Source: a virus. From it: a stretch of DNA of 64,000 nucleotides. Of the stretch, positions 21,750-30,003 are shown piece after piece; the stretch's first letter is position 1, and each line of letters starts with the position of its first letter. A program made the translations under genes and the position numbers. Below the pieces are notes generated by a model that was not told the origin of the DNA, did no database searches, and was given only the letters and a program-made list of their open reading frames with translations. The DNA is taken from positions 56,337 through 120,336 of the IMG/VR virus record IMGVR_UViG_3300035670_000049; one strand, given 5' to 3'.

Positions 21750-22046
21750 TTACCTCTCCAACTTCTGTTCGATAGCCAACGCTGTTATCTTGCGGCTCTC
21801 ATATGTAGCAACGTCTTTGATTACCTCGATAAAAGGGTCCACGATAGTAGTCCGAAACTTCTTCGTTTCCGCAGTGGAGGTTCCCTTTAACTCCAAGTAT
21901 GCTAACTGTCTTCGAATCTCCTGCACTCTTAAAAGGATGGCTGTTGCTCGTTGCATACTTTCGTATAGATGCTCCGAGTAATCTTGATACACATCCAACT
22001 GCTTTTGGTAGCCCTCTATTTCTTCATAAAGTTTATCTAAATCCAA
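21750..22046 (-). CDS. coiled-coil hypothetical protein
   Basis: A 98-residue helical, probably coiled-coil protein of unknown function. TTG 22046 follows AGGAGG at seven bases. Confidence 0.55.
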   Translation of the reverse strand: MDLDKLYEEIEGYQKQLDVYQDYSEHLYESMQRATAILLRVQEIRRQLAYLELKGTSTAETKKFRTTIVDPFIEVIKDVATYESRKITALAIEQKLER

Positions 22047-22231
22047 GGGCCTTCCTCCTTTTCAATCTCCTTGTCAATCTTTTCTAAGAATTTCTCGGAG
22101 TATGGCGTAGAGCCGGGTTGCTGCTGTCTAATCCAGACAAGCACATCATAAATATCTGCGTCTTTTTTCACCTTGTTCATCGGTATTGCCCAGCGCATGA
22201 ATTCATGCCAAAAATCGTCGCAAATCTTCAT
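22037..22231 (-). CDS. hypothetical protein, first gene after internal promoter
   Basis: A 64-residue, Trp-containing helical protein of unknown function; first gene downstream of the promoter at 22349-22378, with GAGGGG before ATG 22231. Confidence 0.55.
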   Translation of the reverse strand: MKICDDFWHEFMRWAIPMNKVKKDADIYDVLVWIRQQQPGSTPYSEKFLEKIDKEIEKEEGPWI

Positions 22232-22246
22232 ATCCCCTCGCTAATC

Positions 22247-22276
22247 GAAATAGGTTCCCCCTGCCTTGTCTATTTC
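22247..22276 (-). promoter_or_regulatory. leader hairpin before 22231
   Basis: A 7-bp stem GAAATAG (22270-22276 arm) with CTATTTC (22247-22253 arm) just upstream of the ribosome-binding site. There is no T-run, so any effect would be on translation or mRNA stability. Confidence 0.4.
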
Positions 22277-22348
22277 TACGGGAAACTGGGTACCTTGTCG
22301 CAGCACCTTTCTGTTGTGCCTTGTCCCATACCAATAGGGCTCCTAATT

Positions 22349-22378
22349 AGAATACCAAACCCACCCCGAGAGGGTCAA
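22349..22378 (-). promoter_or_regulatory. internal promoter of the replication operon
   Basis: On the minus strand TTGACC (22373-22378) and TATTCT (22349-22354) are spaced 18 bp, with extended -10 TGG. It lies between the RadA-like zinc protein and the small-gene cluster. Confidence 0.7.
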
Positions 22379-23025
22379 GGTAACTTGTCCAATTCGGTAT
22401 AGGTAAAGACATTCTGGGCTTGTTGGAGTTTGGCTTCATTAGACACACCTGAGAACAAGATTTGTTCTAACTCACCTAAAGCCTTTTCTTTCTTAATCAA
22501 TTCCTCATGACGAGATTGCTTGATTATTGCCATCGTATCTAACTTTTTCTTTAACCCCTGCGATTGGTACTCATGAGGCATATTCGGGGGATCAACGTGT
22601 AAAAGTATATTTTTCTGAAAGTCTTCCCCGCGTTGATTTAGAAGAACCCAAGCCGTGATCAACCACGTTGGCATCTTGCGATTTTTGTTCTCAGTGACGT
22701 AAGTTCTACTAACAGCATCAATTCTAAGTCCAGATATATGTCCAATTCTTCCTGTGGAGGATGCAATTTTGCTAAAAGATGGATCAGGTCCATCTGCCGC
22801 AACCATACGCTTAGCAATTCCTCTTTCAGAATCCTTCGCTCGTCGTCTAAGTCTTCGTTGGTCGGCTGTAGATTGTGAGGGTTGTCTCCTAGCATTGATT
22901 GCAACCTCTTCCAGTGTACCTATTGCCGTGCATGATCTACATCTTCCCTCCCATACCATTTGCTCTGCTTTACATTTACTACATACAAATTTTCTCTTGC
23001 TATTTACCATTTTACCTGTTGCCAT
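22375..23025 (-). CDS. protein with RadA-type zinc ribbon
   Basis: A 216-residue protein. Residues 13-40 (KFVCSKCKAEQMVWEGRCRS) match the N-terminal C4 zinc finger of RadA/Sms (VCSxC, W-x-GRC-x-x-C). The rest has no RecA-like ATPase motif. It is basic, then has a conserved-looking MPTWLITAWVLLNQ block and a helical C-terminus. It sits directly behind the DnaB helicase gene, so a role in replication or recombination is likely but not proven. Confidence 0.65.
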   Translation of the reverse strand: MATGKMVNSKRKFVCSKCKAEQMVWEGRCRSCTAIGTLEEVAINARRQPSQSTADQRRLRRRAKDSERGIAKRMVAADGPDPSFSKIASSTGRIGHISGLRIDAVSRTYVTENKNRKMPTWLITAWVLLNQRGEDFQKNILLHVDPPNMPHEYQSQGLKKKLDTMAIIKQSRHEELIKKEKALGELEQILFSGVSNEAKLQQAQNVFTYTELDKLP

Positions 23026-23034
23026 ATTTGCCCC

Positions 23035-24339
23035 TTAATAATCTTTAAACTTTACATACTTGGGAAGCCACTTCAAGGTGGCAATTCCTTGCCGACCATT
23101 TCTGTGCTTCTTTACAATAATCTCAATTAAATCGTCATCCGGGGCAAGTCCAGACTGGCCGTAGTAACTATCCCTGTAAAGGAAAAGCACTACATCTGCT
23201 GACTGTTCAATCTCCCCCGATGAACGTAGATCAGATAACTCTGGCCTACGATTAATCTTTTTACCTTCGCTTCTATTTTCTGTTTGACGTGATAGCTGTG
23301 CTAATAGTAATACTGGACAATTAAGTTCTTTACCTAAAGACCTAATCTCCTTTGTCGCATCCCCTAGAGCATCAACTGTAGACTTATTGTTTAGTTTAAT
23401 GATGTGCAAATAGTCAACAACAATTAAACCTAAGTCTCCCCACTCATACTTCTTCTGTCTAGTCACTGACGAGATATAAGATGTAGGAATTTCACTCTTA
23501 TCATCGACGTGAATATTATTAAAGAGGGGTACGAGCCTACTCTCAGCCCTTTCGACGCTCTGCGTGGCTCCTAGACTGCCTAGGAAGGCTCCTGTGCGTA
23601 TATCTTCCAGTGATACTTCTGACTCTGCGGCTAACATCCTTTCAAATATCTGTTCTCTCGTCTGTTCAAGAGAAAAGAAAATGACTGGACGTGTTGCGGC
23701 TACATTACGTGCAACATTAATAGCGAAGGCAGTCTTACCCATGCCCGGTCTTGCAGCCAATACAATTAAGCCCTCTAATCGATGTAACATTAGATCGAGG
23801 GCTTGGAATCCAGAACGCACAGCCTTTGGATCGGCTGCCTTCTTTCCTAAATTTTGAATAAAATCTTTGAACGCTTCTCCGCTAGAGTCAGATGCATTGT
23901 CAAGTATCTTTTGCTGTAGGAACGTAGAAAATCTCTGCTCTAGTTGATGAAGTGCCTCATCAGCATCTACTTCGGGGTCATAACATAGGGCTACGATATC
24001 TCTGCCAAGATCGATTCCTGCTCGTAGCCTAGCCTTGCCCTTAATTGTTTCGGCATAGTATAGAACGTTACTCATGCCGGGTAAAAATTTATTGCTATCT
24101 TCTATGATAGTCTTAAAGTATTCTTTAACATCAGGCTTAAGTTTATCTTCTACCGCAAGGGAGTCGAGGTTATCGACACCAACCTCTTCTATTGTGGAGA
24201 AGATTTCCTTGTGCTGAACCTTAAAGAAATCATCTGCATTGATGATCTGTGAAACTCTTGGAAGCAACATCGGATCAGCCAACGTTGCAACAATAACTGC
24301 TTTTTCAAAGTCTTCATTATAAGGAATAATTACTGACAT
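23035..24339 (-). CDS. dnaB: replicative DNA helicase (DnaB-like)
   Basis: A 434-residue hexameric helicase. The N-terminal domain covers residues 1-150, the RecA-like domain starts near 175, Walker A ARPGMGKTA lies near 196-204, FFSLEQT is motif H1a, Walker B LIVVDYL, and LLAQLSRQ plus ELSDLRSSGEIEQSAD follow as motifs H3/H4. It unwinds the replication fork. No primase or DNA polymerase gene is seen in the window, so it must work with host enzymes or genes elsewhere. Confidence 0.95.
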   Translation of the reverse strand: MSVIIPYNEDFEKAVIVATLADPMLLPRVSQIINADDFFKVQHKEIFSTIEEVGVDNLDSLAVEDKLKPDVKEYFKTIIEDSNKFLPGMSNVLYYAETIKGKARLRAGIDLGRDIVALCYDPEVDADEALHQLEQRFSTFLQQKILDNASDSSGEAFKDFIQNLGKKAADPKAVRSGFQALDLMLHRLEGLIVLAARPGMGKTAFAINVARNVAATRPVIFFSLEQTREQIFERMLAAESEVSLEDIRTGAFLGSLGATQSVERAESRLVPLFNNIHVDDKSEIPTSYISSVTRQKKYEWGDLGLIVVDYLHIIKLNNKSTVDALGDATKEIRSLGKELNCPVLLLAQLSRQTENRSEGKKINRRPELSDLRSSGEIEQSADVVLFLYRDSYYGQSGLAPDDDLIEIIVKKHRNGRQGIATLKWLPKYVKFKDY

Positions 24340-25008
24340 TTAACCTCCTAGATAGTCTAGTATCTGTGTCCCTATATAGGTTGTATAGTCTGCGGGAAAT
24401 CCTTCCTTTAGGGACTGCCAAGATACGGGCCTTGACACTCGCATAAGGGCTCTGCCATGCTCTACATTACGAGCCGTCCGACCACCAGCAGGGATAGAGT
24501 CGTTAGGTACGTGATAAATTCCCCAAGGTCTAGGCTTACCAGATACAGGATCAATAGGAAATACCTTATGATTACATACTGTGCCTTCGATGGGTACATT
24601 AGAAAGAAATAAGCGGTGACGTTGAATCTCCATACCAAATGCTGATCCACAGACCGTAACAGCACTGGGCATCAAACTCTTTGCGGCTTCAACGTTTTCA
24701 ATTACCCACGGAACATCTAGTAATTGAAATCTCTCAATCGTTGGTGTTAGTAGATCAAGAAATCTCGGTGTTCCTCCCTGAGCATCGCGTAAATGCCGAG
24801 CCCGTGTAAACAACTGGCATGGAGGGGATGCATGAACAATATCAAATCCCTCTAGAGGAAATGTACTAGCATCTGCTTGAATAAATTTGTACGGGTAATC
24901 CGGTTGTGGAAATAGGTCAACGCCTGTTACTTCTAATCCTATATTTGCATACCCTTCTGCTGCTATCCCTGCTCCACAGAAAAGATCAAGTAATTTGAGT
25001 GCGCGCAA
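24340..25008 (-). CDS. DNA (cytosine-5) methyltransferase
   Basis: A 222-residue C5-methylase: motif I LLDLFCGAGIAAEG at 6-19, motif IV SPPCQ at 61-65 with the catalytic cysteine, motif VI IENVE at 103-107, motif VIII QRHR at 129-132. The target-recognition region is very short, as in other small phage enzymes. It may protect phage DNA from restriction. TTG 25008 has GGTGG six bases upstream; it abuts the helicase gene. Confidence 0.85.
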   Translation of the reverse strand: MRALKLLDLFCGAGIAAEGYANIGLEVTGVDLFPQPDYPYKFIQADASTFPLEGFDIVHASPPCQLFTRARHLRDAQGGTPRFLDLLTPTIERFQLLDVPWVIENVEAAKSLMPSAVTVCGSAFGMEIQRHRLFLSNVPIEGTVCNHKVFPIDPVSGKPRPWGIYHVPNDSIPAGGRTARNVEHGRALMRVSRPVSWQSLKEGFPADYTTYIGTQILDYLGG

Positions 25009-25180
25009 AACTCACCACCATATAGGCTATAAAGATAATGGTTGCAATAAAGGCTGAATAGGGGTAAAATATGACAAACAGGGAAACAAGGATATATAAG
25101 AGTAGAAATAGGCCGATGCCTCTAAGGGCACCGAGAATTATTTTATTGAAGGCTCTTAAGTCTTGCGGCAAGTTCTTCAT
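24986..25180 (-). CDS. two-pass membrane protein
   Basis: A 64-residue protein with two hydrophobic helices (about residues 17-36 and 40-58). It overlaps both neighbours. Function unknown; its location inside the replication operon is unusual for a lysis protein. Confidence 0.6.
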   Translation of the reverse strand: MKNLPQDLRAFNKIILGALRGIGLFLLLYILVSLFVIFYPYSAFIATIIFIAYMVVSFARTQIT

Positions 25181-25502
25181 TCTCTTTCCTACTCCTTTCT
25201 TTGGCGGCTTCTATGTCAGATAGATACGACTCATCCTGTTCATCTTGTTGCTCTACCTCTTTCCACTTATTTTTAGCAACAGCAATGACATACGAAAGAG
25301 GATCACCTGTCAAGTCTCTTTCAGATGATTCCACTATTGCTTCAAACATAGGCCAGAAGCCATAATTATTAAGCGCCCGATAAAACCTTGGAATAGAAGA
25401 GGCTGGCGTCCCAAGTAACTCTTGGTAAAACGCCAGCCATGTCTTCTTTGTCCCACGGTTCAAATCAAAGCGCCAACGACTTAGCGGCTTTGATTGTTCC
25501 AT
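25143..25502 (-). CDS. replication-accessory-like helical protein
   Basis: A 119-residue protein with a block YGFWPMFEAIVESSER followed by DPLSYVIAVAKNKWKEV, reminiscent of the C-terminal region of DnaD-like or other phage replication loaders; charged coiled-coil tail. It lies between SSB and helicase genes, so a helicase-loader role is possible (inference). Confidence 0.5.
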   Translation of the reverse strand: MEQSKPLSRWRFDLNRGTKKTWLAFYQELLGTPASSIPRFYRALNNYGFWPMFEAIVESSERDLTGDPLSYVIAVAKNKWKEVEQQDEQDESYLSDIEAAKERSRKENEELAARLKSLQ

Positions 25503-25509
25503 ATTGACC

Positions 25510-25959
25510 TCAACTTAATATCGTAGACAGTAACCATGAGGGCTTTGGGTTGCTAGATTTTACTCCAAGTATCTCAAGAGCCTTGTTCAACTTATCATCC
25601 CAATCAGGATCGACTGCTAAATCATCGGGGATGATAGGAACAGGTTCTCCCTGATAGGCTCTATAAGTTTTAGCGGATAGAATATAACCCGGATAATCGT
25701 AGGAGCAGTAGTAGATAATCTCTAAGCCTAACTTCTTCTCTGCTTCCCTTAATCGCTCATAAAAGCCTTCTCCATCATTCTCTTTCCAAGTTTCAGTAAA
25801 GCCTATCATTTCTCTTACGAGATAATGTTCAGCAAACTCACCGAATCCTTCACCTTCCTCGTTGTCAGAGTCCCACCATTCGGGAAACTCAAATTCAATA
25901 GATTCCTCTAATCCAAGATCATATCCATACGCTAGAAGGCCATCCCAATCAAGTCCCAT
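25510..25959 (-). CDS. acidic phage protein (GYDLG type)
   Basis: A 149-residue, strongly acidic, Trp/Tyr-rich protein starting MGLDWDGLLAYGYDLG, a pattern I have seen in uncharacterised phage proteins. It ends one base before the SSB gene stop region. Function unknown. Confidence 0.6.
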   Translation of the reverse strand: MGLDWDGLLAYGYDLGLEESIEFEFPEWWDSDNEEGEGFGEFAEHYLVREMIGFTETWKENDGEGFYERLREAEKKLGLEIIYYCSYDYPGYILSAKTYRAYQGEPVPIIPDDLAVDPDWDDKLNKALEILGVKSSNPKPSWLLSTILS

Positions 25960-25960
25960 G

Positions 25961-26695
25961 TTACTTCACCCCACGGGCCTCATTGACTTCCTTGATTGTT
26001 GCGCCAGCAAGATACATCTCAATCTCTTCTACGCTTGTAGGCTCGGATAGAAGATCAAGATCAAATAACTTCTGCTTCTCGCCATTCTCATCAAGGAATG
26101 CATCCTCTGTTAAGTCTTCAACCTTTAGAGGATTGGCTGCAATTTGTCGATCACGTCCCGTACCTTGGGCCATGAAAACAATGTCATACTGATCGATAGT
26201 TGCGTTATAATCCTCTGAGTACATCTTCTCAATAGGATTAAGCGTCTTGTTGAATAATTCTGGACCACCCTCAAGAATCTTGACCTTGTTTAGTGGCTGA
26301 AACTCTGCCTTAGCAAGATCAGCCTTACAAAACTGGCACTTCTTTCCGGGGGTAGTATTGCCACAGGCATCACAAACGGCATGGGGTGTACGATCAAGAA
26401 CGTTAACAACGAAGCGTCGGCGCGCTCCCAATTCCTTCTTCTTAGGATCGTCATCAGACATTTTCTCGATCATCTTCTCAATCGGGCACGGACGTACCTG
26501 AGAGGATGTATTAGGACAATTGACGGCAAATCCCTTGCCCCCATTTGCCATAGGAAGCCAGTGCTTCCAGATTGTCTTCGCTCGATTATCTAAAATACGA
26601 AGAACAACTCTATACTCGGGTGTAAATTTAACGTAAGAATTACTGGTGCGATTACGAGTTTCCGAATAACTTCTCGGCTCTTCACTGAACGGCAT
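25961..26695 (-). CDS. gp32-like single-stranded DNA-binding protein
   Basis: A 244-residue protein resembling T4 gp32-type SSBs: a basic N-terminal region, an OB-fold-like core (VKFTPEYRVVLRILDNR, RRRFVVNVLDRTP), a zinc site CDACGNTTPGKKCQFC around residues 110-125, TIDQYDIVFMAQG, and an acidic C-terminus. It coats single-stranded DNA during replication. First gene of the operon, behind a promoter with a palindromic operator and a 170-nt leader. Confidence 0.85.
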   Translation of the reverse strand: MPFSEEPRSYSETRNRTSNSYVKFTPEYRVVLRILDNRAKTIWKHWLPMANGGKGFAVNCPNTSSQVRPCPIEKMIEKMSDDDPKKKELGARRRFVVNVLDRTPHAVCDACGNTTPGKKCQFCKADLAKAEFQPLNKVKILEGGPELFNKTLNPIEKMYSEDYNATIDQYDIVFMAQGTGRDRQIAANPLKVEDLTEDAFLDENGEKQKLFDLDLLSEPTSVEEIEMYLAGATIKEVNEARGVK

Positions 26696-26734
26696 ATAGG
26701 TACTCCTTTGTACAAACTTCGGCCTGTCCGCACT

Positions 26735-26757
26735 TCGGACATTGGGCTCAATATGTA
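26735..26757 (-). promoter_or_regulatory. hairpin in SSB mRNA leader (approximate)
   Basis: TGTCCG and CGGACA form a 6-bp stem with a 5-nt loop in the leader, about 45 bases before the SSB start. T4 gp32 represses its own mRNA at a leader structure; a similar role here is only a suggestion. Confidence 0.35.
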
Positions 26758-26831
26758 GACTAACAGATTGGTATCTCTAGGTTCAAATCGTGCGACAAGG
26801 CAGTGGCAATTCCTCCTTCCTTAGTATGCTC

Positions 26832-26854
26832 AGAGTATATACAGTATATACTCT
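26832..26854. promoter_or_regulatory. perfect 23-bp palindromic operator
   Basis: AGAGTATATAC, a central A, then GTATATACTCT: an 11+1+11 perfect dyad just downstream of the -10 of the SSB/replication promoter, at about +10 to +35. The one-base loop rules out a stable RNA hairpin of full length, so a dimeric repressor site is the best reading. Confidence 0.75.
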
Positions 26855-26871
26855 ATATAAATATATAAGAA

Positions 26872-26901
26872 AGTATAACACACTCAACCTACCAGAGTCA
26901 A
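26872..26901 (-). promoter_or_regulatory. promoter of the replication operon
   Basis: On the minus strand TTGACT (26896-26901) and TATACT (26872-26877) are spaced 18 bp with an extended -10 TGT. It drives SSB and the downstream replication genes. Confidence 0.8.
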
Positions 26902-26905
26902 ATCG

Positions 26906-26948
26906 AAAATAAAAAATAATGGGGACCCAACAGAATTGCTAGGTCCCC
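26906..26948 (-). terminator. terminator after the lysis cassette
   Basis: GGGGACC (26942-26948 arm) pairs with GGTCCCC (26921-26927 arm) and is followed on the minus strand by ATTATTTTTTATTTT. It ends late transcription before the replication promoter. Confidence 0.85.
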
Positions 26949-26962
26949 ACATAGTATACAAT

Positions 26963-27250
26963 TTATTCTGGAGATGCGTTCTCGGTTAACGGCTCAGGAT
27001 CAGCATTAGCCTCGTTGGCTATTGCATTTTCTCTTAAGAATTTGTCAACACCCTGTAACACTGCCGTTACAATTAATACGACCCAAGGGCTAGCATCCGA
27101 GGGAAGTAATATTCCCTGTGCTAGTGCTGCAACTAAGATACCAACGGCTACGGATAACCCTGCCTTTATAGCTCTGAGCAACGCTCCCTTTGTAGGATAT
27201 GGAAGATCGCGCCAAAACGGAATCTTATCTAACCATCCAAATAGTGACAT
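26963..27250 (-). CDS. holin
   Basis: A 95-residue protein with two membrane helices (about 28-49 and 54-70), a short cytoplasmic start and a charged acidic tail, the layout of a class II-type holin. It is the last gene of the late transcript, next to two cell-wall hydrolases. It should permeabilise the membrane to release them. Confidence 0.75.
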   Translation of the reverse strand: MSLFGWLDKIPFWRDLPYPTKGALLRAIKAGLSVAVGILVAALAQGILLPSDASPWVVLIVTAVLQGVDKFLRENAIANEANADPEPLTENASPE

Positions 27251-27264
27251 AAATTCAACCTCCT

Positions 27265-27915
27265 TTATAGAGACTTTCTACGAGTAGGATATATAATATA
27301 AGTATTGGAAAAGTTACTATATCTTGGTAGATTACGCATAGCAACATTCAACTGGCTTGCTGTAATTCTATCGTACTTTGGTTTCTCCGGTCGGGCTGGA
27401 GAATTATGATCAGGATCACGAATAAAGATATCCTTATGTGTGCTTCCATTAACAGTATGATATCGCTTACCTATTGCTAAAATAGCATGTGGACCTCTGA
27501 AATTACAATCAGTACGTCCTGATATTTCTGCCTTTGGGGAACCACATCTTCCATGCTCGTTAGGATATGATCCGTACCATACCCCTATAAAAACAGGCCC
27601 ATAAGCAAGATATCTCCAAACATCCCCTGCATCGGCTCCGAATCCTACCTTATAGTGACCAAGACCAAACTTTTCTAGTGCCCATAAAATTTCAAGGTGG
27701 TTTAACCCGGTACAAGGAGCCTCATTAAATGAGTATTTTGACTGTGCTACCCTTCTAATTTCTGCTAACGAGTAATGTCTTTCCTTGTAGAAATCTACAA
27801 TCATTTGAACACAAGTATCTGAACAACAAGATGATCCACCGCAGGGTGCTCCTGCTTGTCCAAACTGAAACCTAGGAGGATACTCAAAGATATTTTTACT
27901 GTGCGGTAATGCCAT
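27265..27915 (-). CDS. C39-like cysteine peptidase (lysis enzyme)
   Basis: A 216-residue protein with a papain/C39-like catalytic set: CGGSSCCSDTCVQMIVDF at 25-42 with the nucleophile cysteine on a helix, GPHAILAIGKR with histidine about 143, and IRDPD with aspartate about 167-169. Between holin and amidase, it most likely cuts peptide cross-bridges of peptidoglycan. No signal peptide, consistent with holin-dependent release. Confidence 0.75.
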   Translation of the reverse strand: MALPHSKNIFEYPPRFQFGQAGAPCGGSSCCSDTCVQMIVDFYKERHYSLAEIRRVAQSKYSFNEAPCTGLNHLEILWALEKFGLGHYKVGFGADAGDVWRYLAYGPVFIGVWYGSYPNEHGRCGSPKAEISGRTDCNFRGPHAILAIGKRYHTVNGSTHKDIFIRDPDHNSPARPEKPKYDRITASQLNVAMRNLPRYSNFSNTYIIYPTRRKSL

Positions 27916-27929
27916 AGAAAATCACCCCC

Positions 27930-28742
27930 TTATAATGCGACGATTTCGTCGGCTTTAGTAGATATTTGTGTAGACAAAGTTTTAATTTCAATCGCCTTAT
28001 CCTTAGCCTGTGATAACTTATTATTTGCTACCAAAGCTTCAGCAATAGCAGCATTTCTTTGGTTTTCTAGTTCAGTTATTTGCTGCTCTAAAAGATTAAG
28101 GGTATCTTGTATAGCCATCGTACTTCCTCTTAGTTGTTGAATTAATATTGGTTGCCATCCAGGGAATCCACTTGTATCTAACTTATATGGTCGCCAACAA
28201 TATGGTTTCAATCTTCCCGATATTCGATTATGATCTATAATTGTTTCTGTTACGGGAATTATATTACCCAAAGCTACTGCTGTAGTATTTTCTCGTATCT
28301 GTATGCCTACGTAACGCATCAGATCAATACTTCCAGATAGCAGAATAGTTTGTAACCAGCAAGAAGCATCCTTTACTGCTTGTGTTACAACACCATCATT
28401 AGGTCCACCATCTTCATGTTCTATACTAACAGTATAGTAATTAGGATTGATTACTGTGCCATTCTCGGTCTTCTTTATTAGAGTCCATCCACCGGAAGGA
28501 TCATAGTTGCCATTGCCCCAAGCACTATCTGATAGATCAACATACTGACTAATTCTTACAGGCCCACCGGCTGTACGGTATCCAATACCAAAGTGAGCAG
28601 ATACATCCCTATCTGGATTAGCAAATGTTGCATCTGTTCCCGGTAGATACCCGACCATTCGGTGGTTTACAATTGCAATAGGTTGGTAGCCATTTCTCCC
28701 CGTCCACTTATTGGGCGAGGGTTTAAATGTTATTTGATACAT
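27930..28742 (-). CDS. endolysin, N-acetylmuramoyl-L-alanine amidase
   Basis: A 270-residue protein with an Amidase_2-like domain: IVNHRMVG at 25-31 with the first zinc histidine, SAHFGIG at 48-54, VSIEHED at 105-111, and IIDHNRIS near 168-175. A C-terminal coiled coil after residue 200 (LLEQQITELENQ) may serve for oligomerisation or wall attachment. It hydrolyses the MurNAc-L-Ala bond. Confidence 0.8.
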   Translation of the reverse strand: MYQITFKPSPNKWTGRNGYQPIAIVNHRMVGYLPGTDATFANPDRDVSAHFGIGYRTAGGPVRISQYVDLSDSAWGNGNYDPSGGWTLIKKTENGTVINPNYYTVSIEHEDGGPNDGVVTQAVKDASCWLQTILLSGSIDLMRYVGIQIRENTTAVALGNIIPVTETIIDHNRISGRLKPYCWRPYKLDTSGFPGWQPILIQQLRGSTMAIQDTLNLLEQQITELENQRNAAIAEALVANNKLSQAKDKAIEIKTLSTQISTKADEIVAL

Positions 28743-29954
28743 CTAGTATGCCTCATGAGTGTTTAAAGTTTTAGGAAGAGTGTGCGTAATACTACGTATA
28801 ATTGCATCAAATTGTTTAGCAATCGTATCCCAATTAAATTTATCTTGAGTGATATAATTATACGCATCCGCAGTTAGTTTTAAACGAAGGTCGTGGCTAT
28901 TGTATATCGTGTTAAGTTTTACTACAAGATCATCTACATCAGATACTCCACCCCACGTATTTATCCCCGAGACATTAAGTATCCACGCAGATGTTTTAAC
29001 CGTTAAACCTCCATGACCTTCTACCAGTTCTCGTAAGCAGGAGTGGTCTGAGACAATCTGTGGGCACCCTACGGCCATTGATTCCGCCACGGGTAGTCCA
29101 AACCCATCTCCAAGAGAGATGAGTGCATTCACATCAAAAGAATTGTAAATCATATTGAGCATATAGGTAGGAACACCTTCAGGTAAATTTAACCCTTCCG
29201 TTAGAATTAACTTATCCTTAAGATTGAATTGCCTAGAGAGGTCTAGGATATCAAACCCAACATCCTGTAACGCTGTATGAATATACAACTTAGCGTTGGG
29301 CTTATCCTTTGAGAATTCAGAGAATGCTTTCATGAGAATGTCAAATCGTTTTCTATACTGATTTCGTGCTACCATTCCAACAATGAAAGCATCGAGCGGT
29401 AGTCCGAGGGCTTGCCTAGCCTCTTGCTGCGGGATAGGAAAGAAATTTTTTGTATCTACTCCATGATAAATTTGGTGTAGATTCTTCGGACGCTTACCAT
29501 TAGCCTCAGTGATTACGCTTTCAGCATAGTGAGAGTAACAGACCTGTGCATCAAATTTATCCGTCAGCATCTCTGCCCACTGTGGTTTTAGTGGTCCAGC
29601 ATCGATAGGATAATAAGCGATGTACTTTATATAAGCATCATTAAAATCACGGGGTTTATGCTCCAAATATTTTTCTATTACCCAGGGATCATTTAAAAAG
29701 AATATGATATCAGGTCGTATCTTTCTAGCAAGATACCACATCTTAGAGTATCCATATACCAACTCTATTGGCCCCTTGTCGCAGGGCCAAATATCGTAGG
29801 GAAATTCGTTTCTATCATAGGGATCACCGTACATATTTATTCCCATAACATGCACCTCATGCCCCAAGTTTTGAAGCCTTCCCAGTATACTTTTACTTAC
29901 CTGACCGAAACCTGTTGTTACTGTAGGACTGTCCCCTACATAAAAAATTCTCAT
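28743..29954 (-). CDS. GT4-family glycosyltransferase
   Basis: A 403-residue GT-B enzyme: GFGQVSKSILGRLQNLGH near the N-terminus, donor-site sequence ISLGDGFGLPVAESMAVGCP with the ExxxxxxxE-type glutamates, then SDHSCLREL. It could glycosylate host surface polymer, phage DNA or virion proteins. It is transcribed with lysis genes from the promoter at 30004-30033, an unusual neighbourhood. Confidence 0.85.
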   Translation of the reverse strand: MRIFYVGDSPTVTTGFGQVSKSILGRLQNLGHEVHVMGINMYGDPYDRNEFPYDIWPCDKGPIELVYGYSKMWYLARKIRPDIIFFLNDPWVIEKYLEHKPRDFNDAYIKYIAYYPIDAGPLKPQWAEMLTDKFDAQVCYSHYAESVITEANGKRPKNLHQIYHGVDTKNFFPIPQQEARQALGLPLDAFIVGMVARNQYRKRFDILMKAFSEFSKDKPNAKLYIHTALQDVGFDILDLSRQFNLKDKLILTEGLNLPEGVPTYMLNMIYNSFDVNALISLGDGFGLPVAESMAVGCPQIVSDHSCLRELVEGHGGLTVKTSAWILNVSGINTWGGVSDVDDLVVKLNTIYNSHDLRLKLTADAYNYITQDKFNWDTIAKQFDAIIRSITHTLPKTLNTHEAY

Positions 29955-30003
29955 TAACCTTCTCCTTTTGCGGGCCTTGATTTCCCCCTCTATCTAATCG
30001 TCA

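Noticed and set aside
26745-26805. tRNA-like GGTTCAAATC box on the plus strand near the SSB leader
   Set aside because: The T-loop sequence is there, but the T-stem has two mismatches and no matching acceptor or anticodon stem can be drawn.
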